This document shows, in pieces, positions 25,096-32,961 of a stretch of DNA of 64,000 bases. Location of the stretch: the NCBI GenBank assembly GCA_964575425.1, contig CAZNRD010000002.1, positions 1 through 64,000 of the forward strand. Reading direction: 5' to 3'. The position numbers and the translations under genes are program-made. The stretch is from DATEAV01 sp964575425 (GTDB taxonomy: Bacteria > Chloroflexota > Anaerolineae > Anaerolineales > E44-bin32). Numbering within the stretch: position 1 is the stretch's first letter; every line of letters starts with the position of its first letter. Under the pieces are notes generated by a model, which was not told the DNA's origin, ran no database searches, and saw only the letters and a program-made list of their open reading frames with translations.

Positions 25096-25147
25096 CTATC
25101 CACATCCTCCCATGGGTTATCCCCAGGTCCAGGCGGGGTTATCCACA
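25096..25147 (+). promoter_or_regulatory. Three phased DnaA-box-like sites
   Basis: CTATCCACA (25096-25104), TTATCCCCA (25117-25125) and TTATCCACA (25139-25147) are direct repeats with starts 21 and 22 bases apart, two helical turns. The third matches the 9-base DnaA box exactly and the other two differ at one position. They fill the space between two genes. No dnaA, dnaN or AT-rich unwinding region is near, so a regulatory or titration site is more likely than an origin. Confidence 0.6.
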
Positions 25148-25166
25148 GGGGCCTGGGGAGGCGGGA

Positions 25167-25973
25167 GTGACCCTCATCGGGCTGGCGCTGGGCGCGGCCG
25201 TGGCTGCCAGCATCGCGGCGGCAGCCTTTGCGCTCGGGGCACTCTCGCCCGGTGGAGCGGCGGGGGCATGGGTTGTCGGGACGGTGACTTTCGGGCTGGG
25301 CGGCCTGACGCCAGCGGTCCTGCTCGTGTTGTTCTTCGTCTCTTCGAGCGTGGTCTCGCGCCTGGGTGGTGTGCGCAAGCGAGAGGTGGCGGCCGCATTT
25401 TCCAAGGGACACCGTCGCGATCTGGGCCAGGCGCTGGCCAACGGCGGTGCGGCGGCGGTGTGTTCACTGCTGCTGGGGTTGACGGGCAATGGGATCTGGC
25501 TCGCGGCCGCGGTGGGCGCCTTGGCCGCGGCGAATGCCGACACCTGGGCGACGGAACTGGGCGTCCTCTCCAGGGAGCGGCCGCGTCTGATTACCAGTGG
25601 GGTGCGGGTGGAGGCCGGGACTTCGGGCGGCGTCAGTGGCGTGGGCACTCTGGCCGCGGTGGCAGGTGCGGCGCTGATCGGCGCGAGCGCAGTCCTGCTC
25701 GAGAAGCAGCCAATACTCTTGCTCGCAGGGCTGCTGGGGGGGCTGGGTGGAACGCTCCTGGACAGCCTGCTCGGGGCGACGGTGCAGGCGATGTACTTTT
25801 GCCCCGCGTGCCAGCGGGCGACCGAGCGTCATCCCCGTCACTCGTGCGGCGGCCCGACACAGCCCCTGCGCGGCCTGCCCTGGCTCAACAATGACGCCGT
25901 GAACCTGGCCGCCACCCTGGTCGGCAGCCTGCTGGCCTGCCTGCTGGTCCTGGCCTTGCCGTTTTCGGGATAG
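25167..25973 (+). CDS. DUF92 family integral membrane protein
   Basis: A 268-residue protein with six or seven hydrophobic helices and the DUF92 hallmarks: ALSPGGAAGAWVVGTVTFGLGG, SRLGGVRKREVAAAFSKGHRRD, AANADTWATELGVLS and GGVSGVGTLAAV. A Cys-rich loop CPACQRATERHPRHSCGGP precedes NNDAVNLAATLVGSL. The family is related to plant phytyl-phosphate kinase (VTE6), so a CTP- or lipid-phosphate kinase role is possible. The start is GTG 25167 with GGGGAGGCGG upstream. Expression may respond to the DnaA-box-like cluster just before it. Confidence 0.88.
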   Translation: MTLIGLALGAAVAASIAAAAFALGALSPGGAAGAWVVGTVTFGLGGLTPAVLLVLFFVSSSVVSRLGGVRKREVAAAFSKGHRRDLGQALANGGAAAVCSLLLGLTGNGIWLAAAVGALAAANADTWATELGVLSRERPRLITSGVRVEAGTSGGVSGVGTLAAVAGAALIGASAVLLEKQPILLLAGLLGGLGGTLLDSLLGATVQAMYFCPACQRATERHPRHSCGGPTQPLRGLPWLNNDAVNLAATLVGSLLACLLVLALPFSG

Positions 25974-25976
25974 AAT
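25971..25976 (+). promoter_or_regulatory. Candidate -10 element of glgC
   Basis: TAGAAT lies 17 bases before ATG 25994 and overlaps the stop codon of the DUF92 gene. A -35 is not evident, so glgC may also be read from the upstream gene. Confidence 0.4.
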
Positions 25977-25993
25977 CCAGGTGGGGAGGGAAC

Positions 25994-27247
25994 ATGGCCC
26001 TCCAGAACGTCCTGGCCGTCATCCTTGGGGGCGGGCGCGGCACACGCCTGTGGCCGCTGACCAAGCTGCGCGCCAAACCCGCAGTCCCCATTGGAGGCAA
26101 GTACCGCCTCGTTGACATCGCCCTCAGCAACTGTCTCAACTCCGGCATCCAGCAAATTGCCGTCCTCACCCAGTTCAACTCGATCTCGCTGCACCGCCAC
26201 ATTGCCTCGACGTACCATTTTGACGCCTTCCACCCCGGCTGGGTGCAGATCTGGGCGGCCGAGCAGACGTTCGCCAGCGGCGATTGGTATCAGGGCACGG
26301 CCGATGCTGTGCGCAAGCAGCTGTTCGAGATCCAGGTGACAGGCGCCAGCGATGTCATGATCCTGGCCGGGGACCACTTGTACCGCATGGACTACGCGGC
26401 TCTTGCCGACTACCACTGGCGGCGGACGGCGGACGTCACCGTGGCGTTGAAGCCCGTGCCCGCCAGCGAAGCGCATCGCTTCGGTATCGTGCGCCAGACG
26501 CCGGATGGCAGGATCAGCGACTTCGTTGAGAAGCCTGAGACGGGGGAGGTGTTGGCAGGTTTCACCAGCCGCAACGACCCCGCAACCCCCTATCTGGGTT
26601 CGATGGGGATCTACCTGTTCAGGATTGGCGTGCTGGTGGACCTGCTCGACTCGGACTATGATGACTTCGGCAGTGACGTCCTGCCGGCAGCCATCCACAC
26701 CCATCGGGTGTACGGCTACCACTTCGACGGCTACTGGGAGGACATCGGCACCATCCGCGCGTTCTACCGGGCCAACCTTGCGCTGGCCCAACGCGACCCA
26801 CCGTTCACCTTCCACGACCCGGTGCGACCGGTGTACACCCACCCGCGCTTTTTAGCCGCCTCGCGCATCTACGACGTTCGGCTGGACAACGTCCTCCTGG
26901 CTGATGGCTGCATCGTCGAAGGGGCCGAGATCCGGAATTCGATCATCGGCCTGCGCAGCATCATCCGTGAAGATGTCGTCATCCGCGATACAGTCGTCAT
27001 GGGTGCTGACTTCTACGAGGGCGAGGGGCAAGCGCCTGCTTCTTCCGCGCCGCCGATGGGTGTGGGGCAGGGATCGCGCGTCTGCGGAGCGATCGTCGAC
27101 AAGAATGCACGCATCGGCAGGAACGTCCGCATCGACTGCTTCCCCGAGGGCGTCAACCTGACCCATGAACAGTGGGCCGTGCGCGACGGCATCGTTGTCG
27201 TTCCCAAGAACGCTGTCATCCCCGACGGGACGGTGATCGCGCCCTAG
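25994..27247 (+). CDS. glgC: Glucose-1-phosphate adenylyltransferase
   Basis: A 417-residue enzyme making ADP-glucose from glucose-1-phosphate and ATP, the committed step of bacterial glycogen synthesis. LGGGRGTRLWPLTKLRAKPAVPIGGKYRLVD (split across residues 11-41) is the pyrophosphorylase nucleotide loop. Then come GTADAVRKQL, ILAGDHLYRMDY and FVEKP, followed by YWEDIGTIRAF before the C-terminal left-handed beta-helix. Length and motif order match GlgC. GGGAGGG precedes ATG 25994. No other glycogen gene lies beside it. A terminator follows at 27270. Confidence 0.96.
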   Translation: MALQNVLAVILGGGRGTRLWPLTKLRAKPAVPIGGKYRLVDIALSNCLNSGIQQIAVLTQFNSISLHRHIASTYHFDAFHPGWVQIWAAEQTFASGDWYQGTADAVRKQLFEIQVTGASDVMILAGDHLYRMDYAALADYHWRRTADVTVALKPVPASEAHRFGIVRQTPDGRISDFVEKPETGEVLAGFTSRNDPATPYLGSMGIYLFRIGVLVDLLDSDYDDFGSDVLPAAIHTHRVYGYHFDGYWEDIGTIRAFYRANLALAQRDPPFTFHDPVRPVYTHPRFLAASRIYDVRLDNVLLADGCIVEGAEIRNSIIGLRSIIREDVVIRDTVVMGADFYEGEGQAPASSAPPMGVGQGSRVCGAIVDKNARIGRNVRIDCFPEGVNLTHEQWAVRDGIVVVPKNAVIPDGTVIAP

Positions 27248-27269
27248 AGAAGGCTCAGAGAAAGACGGA

Positions 27270-27300
27270 GGGCCAGGCGGATGGTTCGCCTGGCCCTTTC
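27270..27300 (+). terminator. Rho-independent terminator of glgC
   Basis: Perfect 10-bp arms GGGCCAGGCG (27270-27279) and CGCCTGGCCC (27287-27296) with a 7-base loop are followed by TTTC. It lies between convergent genes. Confidence 0.8.
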
Positions 27301-27308
27301 GTGCTTCC

Positions 27309-28499
27309 TCAGGCCCTGGGCCGCGTCATGACCATGCAAACGCCGGCCAGCGCCATGAAGACGGCGCTGAAAGCCCAGATCGAGGCATGGCTGGTGAGGT
27401 CGATGAGCCGACCGGCCAGGATGGGGCCGGTGATGGCCGCAGCCGACGAGGAAAAATAGTACAGGCCGGTGTAGGCCCCGATACGCTCGCTGCCTCCCAG
27501 GTCGTACACCATGGGCAGCGAGTTGATGTTGATCAACGACCAGAACAACCCCATCAGTGCCAGCAGCCCGAGCAGAACTGCCGGCTGGCGGATGAGCACG
27601 CCGGCGACGAGGCCGACGAACATGCCGGCGATGCCAGTCAGGATGGTCGGGCGGCGGCCGAAGCGCGTGGCGATCAAGCCGCTGGGGATGGCGAAGAGGA
27701 TGAAGGCGGCAGCAAAGGCGGTCAGCATCTGCGTGCCGCGGCCGACCTCGATGCCCAGGATGTTGCGGGCGTAGAGGGTGAAGAAGGCTTCCATGGCGTT
27801 CCAGCCGACAAACCAGCAGAAGATGGCCCCCAGCAGCCACAGGCCATCCTTTCGTGGCCCGGCGGCGACCTGGCGCAGGTTCTCGAGCACGCTCGACTCG
27901 CGCAAAGCGATATCGACGGGAGCAGCCTCCGGCTCACGCACGATGAGGACCAGGAGCAGGATGACAAACAGCATAACTCCCGAGCCAACGATGAAGGGCA
28001 GGGGGACGCCCAGGCGGTAGAGCGCCCCGCCGCCGAAGAGGGCCGCTGCCGCCCCCACCCCGCCCATAAGGTTGATCACCCCGTTAGCCTTGCTGCGGTC
28101 CTCGGGGCGAAAGAGGTCGCCCAGGTAGGCGACGGTTGGCGAGCGGAAGAGCGCCATGCCGATGTTGGTTCCCAGGATTGCCAGGGCGATCAGGAGGAAG
28201 TTCTGGCGCACAAAGGGGACGAGGATGAAGAAGATGGCTGCCATCGGGGCGCCGAGCATCAGCCAGGGCTTGCGGCGGCCAAAGCGGCTGCGGGTGCGAT
28301 CGGAGCGGCTGCCCACCCAGGGCTGGACGAACATGTTGAGGATGTTGTCCCAGGTCAGGATGAAGCCCACGATCACGGCTGACAGGCCAAGGTCCTCCAG
28401 CATGGGGGGGATCAGGCTATTGAAAAGGGGCCAGATGACGCTGATACCGAAGAAGCCGAAGCCAAGAATGAAGGTTTTGCCCCAGGGGAAGGGGTTCAT
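27309..28499 (-). CDS. MFS transporter of the GPH/SLC45 sugar-carrier type
   Basis: A 396-residue protein with 12 predicted helices. The N-terminal pattern NSLIPPMLEDLGLS and the loop VQPWVGSRSDRTRSRFGRRKPWL match the glycoside-pentoside-hexuronide and SLC45-like sugar carriers. The second half carries SGLIATRFGRRPTI. The start MNPFPWGK at 28499 is supported by GGAGG 6 bases upstream. It lies beside the dipeptide transporter genes but is not known to act with them. A disaccharide is the likely cargo, by family only. Confidence 0.88.
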   Translation of the reverse strand: MNPFPWGKTFILGFGFFGISVIWPLFNSLIPPMLEDLGLSAVIVGFILTWDNILNMFVQPWVGSRSDRTRSRFGRRKPWLMLGAPMAAIFFILVPFVRQNFLLIALAILGTNIGMALFRSPTVAYLGDLFRPEDRSKANGVINLMGGVGAAAALFGGGALYRLGVPLPFIVGSGVMLFVILLLVLIVREPEAAPVDIALRESSVLENLRQVAAGPRKDGLWLLGAIFCWFVGWNAMEAFFTLYARNILGIEVGRGTQMLTAFAAAFILFAIPSGLIATRFGRRPTILTGIAGMFVGLVAGVLIRQPAVLLGLLALMGLFWSLININSLPMVYDLGGSERIGAYTGLYYFSSSAAAITGPILAGRLIDLTSHASIWAFSAVFMALAGVCMVMTRPRA

Positions 28500-28649
28500 G
28501 GGCCGCCTCCGGCAGGAGCGGAATGCTGGGATTGTAGGGGAAGCCTCGCCATGTGACAAACACCGTCCGGCCGCCTCGGAGGTGAGACGACGCCACCAGG
28601 AGACCTGCCCACTGCGTCAGAGGCTGGGGACGGCAGGGGAGGCAGGTGG

Positions 28650-29651
28650 CTAGTGGGGTTCGTGAAGCCAGCAGGCCACTGAATGATCAGGCTGCACATC
28701 GCGCAGGGATGGCTCGCGCAGCGGGCAGATGTCCTGCATTACCATCGGGCAGCGGGGGTGGAAGCGACAGCCGCCCGGCGGGTTGAGGGGGCTGGGGACA
28801 TCGCCGCTGAGGATGATCCGCTGGCGGCGCAGCCTGGGGTCGGGCACCGGGATGGCCGACATCAGCGCCTGGGTGTATGGGTGCAGCGGATTCTCGAACA
28901 GCTGGCGCTTTGTGCCGATCTCGACGATCTTGCCCAGGTACATCACGGCCACGCGGTCGGAGATGTGCTCGACCACGCCCATGTTGTGGGCGATGAAGAG
29001 ATAGGTGAGGCCGAACTCCTGCTGCAGGTCTTTGAGCAGGTTGAGCACCTGGGCCTGGATGGAAACATCCAGTGCCGAAACCGGTTCGTCGGCGACGATG
29101 AACTCCGGGCTGACGGCGAGGGCCCGGGCGATCCCGATTCGCTGACGCTGCCCCCCCGAGAACTCGTGGGGGTAGCGGCGGGCATGGTAGTCCTCCAGGC
29201 CGACCCTGCGCAGGAGGTCGAGCACGATTTCGTAGCGCTCCTTGGGACTGCCGATACGGTGGATGTTCAGTCCTTCAGCGATCGACTCGGCGATGGGCTT
29301 ACGCGGATCGAGCGATGAGTAGGGGTCCTGGAAGATAATCTGGGCCTTGCGACGGATGGCGCGCAGTTCACGCCCTTTGAGGCGAATCACGTCGATGCCG
29401 TCAATGCGAACGGATCCCCGCGTGGGCTCGATCAGGCGCAGGATGGCCCGGCCGACCGTGGTCTTGCCACAGCCCGACTCACCAACCAGGCCCAGGGTCT
29501 CGCCACGCCGAATCGTGAAACCGACATCATCGACGGCCTGCACCCAGGCGCGAATGCGCTGCAGGATGCCCTTGCGAACGGGAAAGTGCTTGACCAGGTT
29601 TGAGACCTCAATGAGATTGCCGGTGGCTGGCGTGGCGGCGGGGGAGTTCAT
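28650..29651 (-). CDS. Oligopeptide/dipeptide ABC transporter ATP-binding protein, DppF type
   Basis: A 333-residue ATPase of the peptide/nickel importer class. Walker A GESGCGKTT, Q-loop IFQDPYSSLDPRK, signature FSGGQRQRIGIARAL, Walker B FIVADEP and the H-loop IAHNMG are all present. The C-terminal GCRFHPRCPMVMQDICPLREP cysteine-rich tail is the OppD/F extension, which often holds an iron-sulfur cluster. It energises uptake with the DppD-type partner 15 bases upstream and the permeases at 32962 and 34052. Confidence 0.95.
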   Translation of the reverse strand: MNSPAATPATGNLIEVSNLVKHFPVRKGILQRIRAWVQAVDDVGFTIRRGETLGLVGESGCGKTTVGRAILRLIEPTRGSVRIDGIDVIRLKGRELRAIRRKAQIIFQDPYSSLDPRKPIAESIAEGLNIHRIGSPKERYEIVLDLLRRVGLEDYHARRYPHEFSGGQRQRIGIARALAVSPEFIVADEPVSALDVSIQAQVLNLLKDLQQEFGLTYLFIAHNMGVVEHISDRVAVMYLGKIVEIGTKRQLFENPLHPYTQALMSAIPVPDPRLRRQRIILSGDVPSPLNPPGGCRFHPRCPMVMQDICPLREPSLRDVQPDHSVACWLHEPH

Positions 29652-29666
29652 AAGGGGATCACTCGC

Positions 29667-30716
29667 TCAGGCAGCGAAGGGAGCGCGGTGGTTTGCGCTG
29701 TTCTGATACAGCCAGCACCGCACGTGATGCGTCTGGTCGATGGGAACCAGGTCCGGCTCCACCTGCGAGCAGATGGAGAGCTGGTGTTCAACCTGGGCGG
29801 TGCATCGGGGAGCGAAGCGGCAGCCGGGAGGCAGGTCGACCAGATCGGGGACTGTGCCGGGGATGGTCTCCAATCTCTCCTTGACTTTTCCCAGGACGGG
29901 GACGGAGGCCGCCAGCCCGCGAGTGTAGGGATGCAGAGGGTTGTCGAAGAGGGCCAGCACGCCGCCCTGCTCGACGATGCGCCCGGCGTACATCACAGCC
30001 ACCCGTTGGGCCATCTCGGCGATGATGCCTAGGTCGTGTGTGATCAGGATGACGCCTGTGTTGCGTGTGCGGATCATCTCGCGGATCAGGTCGAGGATCT
30101 GGGCCTGGATCGTGACATCGAGGGCCGTGGTGGGCTCGTCGGCGATCAGCAGCTCGGGGTTGAGGGCCAGCGCCATGGCGATCATCACCCGCTGCGCCTG
30201 CCCGCCCGACATCTCGTGCGGGTAGGCCCACGCCCTGCGTTCGGGATCCGGGATCCCGACCTGCTTCAGCAGGGAGACGGCCCTCTCAAATGCTTCTTTG
30301 CGGGGCAGCTTCCGATGGATCTCCAGAACCTCGGCCACCTGGTTCCCTACCGTAAAGACCGGATTGAGCGATGAGACCGGCTGCTGGAAGATCATGGAAA
30401 TGCGGCTGCCGCGCAAGTCTTCCATGTCGTGATCCGGGAGAGCCAGCAGGGACTGGCCGTCGAACAGGATCTCTCCGTCGACGATGCGGCCGGGGGGATC
30501 GATCAGCCGCATGATGGACAGGCCGGTGACGCTCTTGCCGCAGCCCGATTCGCCAACCAGGCCGAAGACCTCGCCCTTGTGAAGGGTGAAGTCGACGCCG
30601 TCGACGGCGAGCACGACGCCATCCTCGGTGTAGAAATGAGTCTTCAGGCTCTGGACGACGAGCAAGGGTTCCTGCTGCAGGCTGTCGCTGGTCGTCAAGT
30701 GCGATGTCGACTGCAT
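29667..30716 (-). CDS. Oligopeptide/dipeptide ABC transporter ATP-binding protein, DppD type
   Basis: A 349-residue ATPase with Walker A GESGCGKSV, Q-loop IFQQPVSSLNPV, signature MSGGQAQRVMIAMAL, Walker B LLIADEPTTALD and H-loop ITHDLG. The Cys-rich tail GCRFAPRCTAQVEHQLSIC follows. ATG 30716 (MQSTSHLTTS) is the best available start; only a weak GAGG lies upstream. It reads away from the binding-protein gene across a 468-base gap, so the five-gene transporter is split into two divergent units. Confidence 0.94.
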   Translation of the reverse strand: MQSTSHLTTSDSLQQEPLLVVQSLKTHFYTEDGVVLAVDGVDFTLHKGEVFGLVGESGCGKSVTGLSIMRLIDPPGRIVDGEILFDGQSLLALPDHDMEDLRGSRISMIFQQPVSSLNPVFTVGNQVAEVLEIHRKLPRKEAFERAVSLLKQVGIPDPERRAWAYPHEMSGGQAQRVMIAMALALNPELLIADEPTTALDVTIQAQILDLIREMIRTRNTGVILITHDLGIIAEMAQRVAVMYAGRIVEQGGVLALFDNPLHPYTRGLAASVPVLGKVKERLETIPGTVPDLVDLPPGCRFAPRCTAQVEHQLSICSQVEPDLVPIDQTHHVRCWLYQNSANHRAPFAA

Positions 30717-31184
30717 CCGTGCGCTGCCCTCGGGTGGCCGTCGAAATGCCGTCTGGGGCTCACCTGAAACCATGCTGTCGGCGGGAGGGAATGCTCCCTC
30801 GGTCTCGCCCTGGCTTGCAGCCCGGCCCGATCCCGGCGCGATTTGAAACCTTGGTGACCTGGAGCCCAATTCTACCCCATTGGGTCTGGGGCAGGTAGGA
30901 GGAATCGCTGGAGAGAAGCGTGAAGGGCCGCGCTGGCTGGAGCCGCCTGGTCCGGCCCGAAAGAGCGCGAACGACAACGCAGGTGCGGTTGACGGAGCAG
31001 ACGTGGGGATATAGAATGAATGGTGCCCCTCGCCTCCGAGGACACCCCCTGGTGGCCGCGAGCGGCCTGTCCGTGAGGCAACTCCGGTGGCAAGGAGCAG
31101 GGAGGGAGGTGGTCTGAAGGCAGGAAGACAGGACTGGCTCGGCGTCCACCCGTCTGGCACAAACGCATTGAGGAGGAGAGACCT
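30717..31184. other. 468-base divergent control region of the dipeptide transporter
   Basis: No protein-coding or RNA gene is evident. It contains the promoter of the binding-protein operon (30989-31017) and a leader of about 160 bases. On the other strand it has a candidate -10 TAGAAT (30869-30874) for the DppD/F unit. That hexamer sits inside a small inverted repeat, CCCAAT (30865-30870) and ATTGGG (30879-30884), which could be an operator. Confidence 0.5.
30989..31017 (+). promoter_or_regulatory. Promoter of the binding-protein operon
   Basis: TTGACG (30989-30994), a 17-base spacer and TAGAAT (31012-31017) form a strong sigma-70 type promoter. Predicted transcription begins near 31024, about 160 bases before GTG 31185, which leaves a long untranslated leader. 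Confidence 0.75.
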
Positions 31185-32855
31185 GTGAAACGCCAAAGGC
31201 TAATGGCTTGGCTCGCGCTGTTTGTGGGCGTGAGCATGGTTCTGACTGCGTGCGCGCCGGCCCGGCCGCAGCGGCCATACGAAGAGATCCCGTTCTCAGA
31301 GCCGTTGGTGCTCTCGGCGCCGGACTGCGATTACGGGGGCATCATCAAGGAGGTCGCGGCCCTGGACAGCCACACCGTGCGCTTCACGCTCTGCGTCCCC
31401 GACCCCGCCTTCCTGGCGAAGATGGCCTTCAGCGTCTTCTCGATCTACCCGCGAGAATGGCTGGAATACACCGCGGGCGAGACCCAGCGCACGGAGGAGG
31501 GCCTCTCCCGCCCCGTGGGGACCGGAGCCTATGTCGTGTCCGACTGGACCCGCGGCGAGCGCCTGACCTTCACCCGCTTCAAGGACTACTGGGGTGAAGC
31601 CGGGATCGTCGACAAGATCGTCTTTCGCTGGTCGACCGAATCAGCCGCCCGGCTCCTTGAGCTGCAGGCCGGCACGGTCGATGGCATCGACAACGTCGGC
31701 CCCGATGACTTCACCGTGGTGGAGGCCGATCCCAACCTGCAGTTGATCGTCCGCCCGGCCCTGAACATCTTCTACATCGCGATGACCAACACCTTCGAGC
31801 CCTTCGACGACGTGCGGGTGCGTCGAGCTGTCGCCATGGGCATCGACCGCCAGCGCATTGTCGACACCTTTTATCCTCCGGGCTCGGAAGTGGCGTCGCA
31901 CTTCACCCCCTGCGCCATCCCCAATGGTTGCACCGGCGAACCGTGGTACGACTTCGATCCAGCGGCGGGCCGCCAGCTCCTGGCAGATGCGGGTTTCCCG
32001 GACGGGTTCTCGACCCGGCTGTACTACCGTGACGTCGTGCGCGGCTATCTGCCGGAAGTGGCGCGGGTCGCCGAAGAGATCCAGGCGCAACTGCGCGCCA
32101 ACCTGGGAATCCAGGCCGAGATCGTGGTGATGGAGTCCGGAGCCTTCATCGAAGAGTCCACAGCAGGCCGACTGGACGGCATCTACCTGCTCGGCTGGAC
32201 CGGGGACTACCCGCACATCACCAACTTCCTCGACTTCCACTTCAGCGAGGCCAACCCTCAGTTTGGAACGCCGCACCCGGAGATCTATGATGTGCTGTCC
32301 GAGGCTGCCCAGATTGCCGACCCGGCCGAGGCCGAACCGCTCTACGTCCAGGCGAACAACGCCATCCGTGATCTAGTGCCGATGGTGCCCGTGGCGCATG
32401 GCGGTTCTGCGGTGGCCTATCGCGGCGATGTGGTGGGCGGCCACGCCAGCCCGCTGGGCAACGAATACTTTGCCGTGGTCGACCCCGGTGGGCGGAAGAC
32501 CTTCGTCTGGATGCAGAACGCCGAGCCCATTAGCCTCTTCTGCGCTGACGAGACCGACGGCGAGTCGCTCCGAGCATGCGAGCAGGTCATGGAGCCGCTG
32601 TACACCTTCGAGGTCGGCGGCACGGCTGTCGAGCCCGCGCTGGCCGAGGTGTGCGAGCCCAACGCTGACCTGACCGTGTGGACCTGCCGCCTGCGCCAAG
32701 GGGTTGCCTTCCACGACGGGACCGCGTTCGACGCCAACGATGTGGTGGCCACCTTCATGATGGGCCTGGACGCCTCGTCGCCGTTGCACAAGGGCAATAC
32801 CAATGCCTGGGAGTACTACGCCTACCTGTGGGGTCTCATGAATGTCCCAGAGTGA
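31185..32855 (+). CDS. Circularly permuted peptide ABC transporter substrate-binding lipoprotein (SBP family 5)
   Basis: A 556-residue protein. A lipoprotein signal (LTAC, Cys23) is followed at once by segments that canonical DppA-type proteins have from about residue 150 on: IIKEVAALDSHTVRFTL, VGTGAY, DYWG, LNIFYIAMTN, VRVRRAVAMGIDR and GWTGDYP, ending near PVAHGGSAVAY at 402-412. After GGRKTFVWMQNAEP (436-448) come pieces that are N-terminal in DppA: EQVMEPLYTFEVGGTAVEPA, WTCRLRQGVAFHDGT, ANDVVATF and SPLHKGN..WEYY. The chain is therefore a clean circular permutation, cut just before the IIKEV segment. GTG 31185 has GAGGAGGAG upstream. It should feed the permeases at 32962 and 34052. Confidence 0.92.
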   Translation: MKRQRLMAWLALFVGVSMVLTACAPARPQRPYEEIPFSEPLVLSAPDCDYGGIIKEVAALDSHTVRFTLCVPDPAFLAKMAFSVFSIYPREWLEYTAGETQRTEEGLSRPVGTGAYVVSDWTRGERLTFTRFKDYWGEAGIVDKIVFRWSTESAARLLELQAGTVDGIDNVGPDDFTVVEADPNLQLIVRPALNIFYIAMTNTFEPFDDVRVRRAVAMGIDRQRIVDTFYPPGSEVASHFTPCAIPNGCTGEPWYDFDPAAGRQLLADAGFPDGFSTRLYYRDVVRGYLPEVARVAEEIQAQLRANLGIQAEIVVMESGAFIEESTAGRLDGIYLLGWTGDYPHITNFLDFHFSEANPQFGTPHPEIYDVLSEAAQIADPAEAEPLYVQANNAIRDLVPMVPVAHGGSAVAYRGDVVGGHASPLGNEYFAVVDPGGRKTFVWMQNAEPISLFCADETDGESLRACEQVMEPLYTFEVGGTAVEPALAEVCEPNADLTVWTCRLRQGVAFHDGTAFDANDVVATFMMGLDASSPLHKGNTNAWEYYAYLWGLMNVPE

Positions 32856-32961
32856 TCTGCCGAGCAGGTGACGACCTCTCGACGTTAGGGCAGCGCGGGG
32901 TGGCGATCCCGTGGGAAAGCCATCCCGCTCTGCGCCCCTCAGGTCATGGGATGCCAGTCCG

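Noticed and set aside
25082..25166. Calling the DnaA-box cluster the chromosomal origin
   Set aside because: Only three boxes, no AT-rich unwinding stretch, and no dnaA, dnaN, rpmH or gyrB nearby. Recorded as a regulatory candidate instead.
31016..31117. A 33-codon upstream frame in the leader of the binding-protein operon
   Set aside because: Its ATG overlaps the -10 element and has no ribosome site. The translation has no recognisable features.
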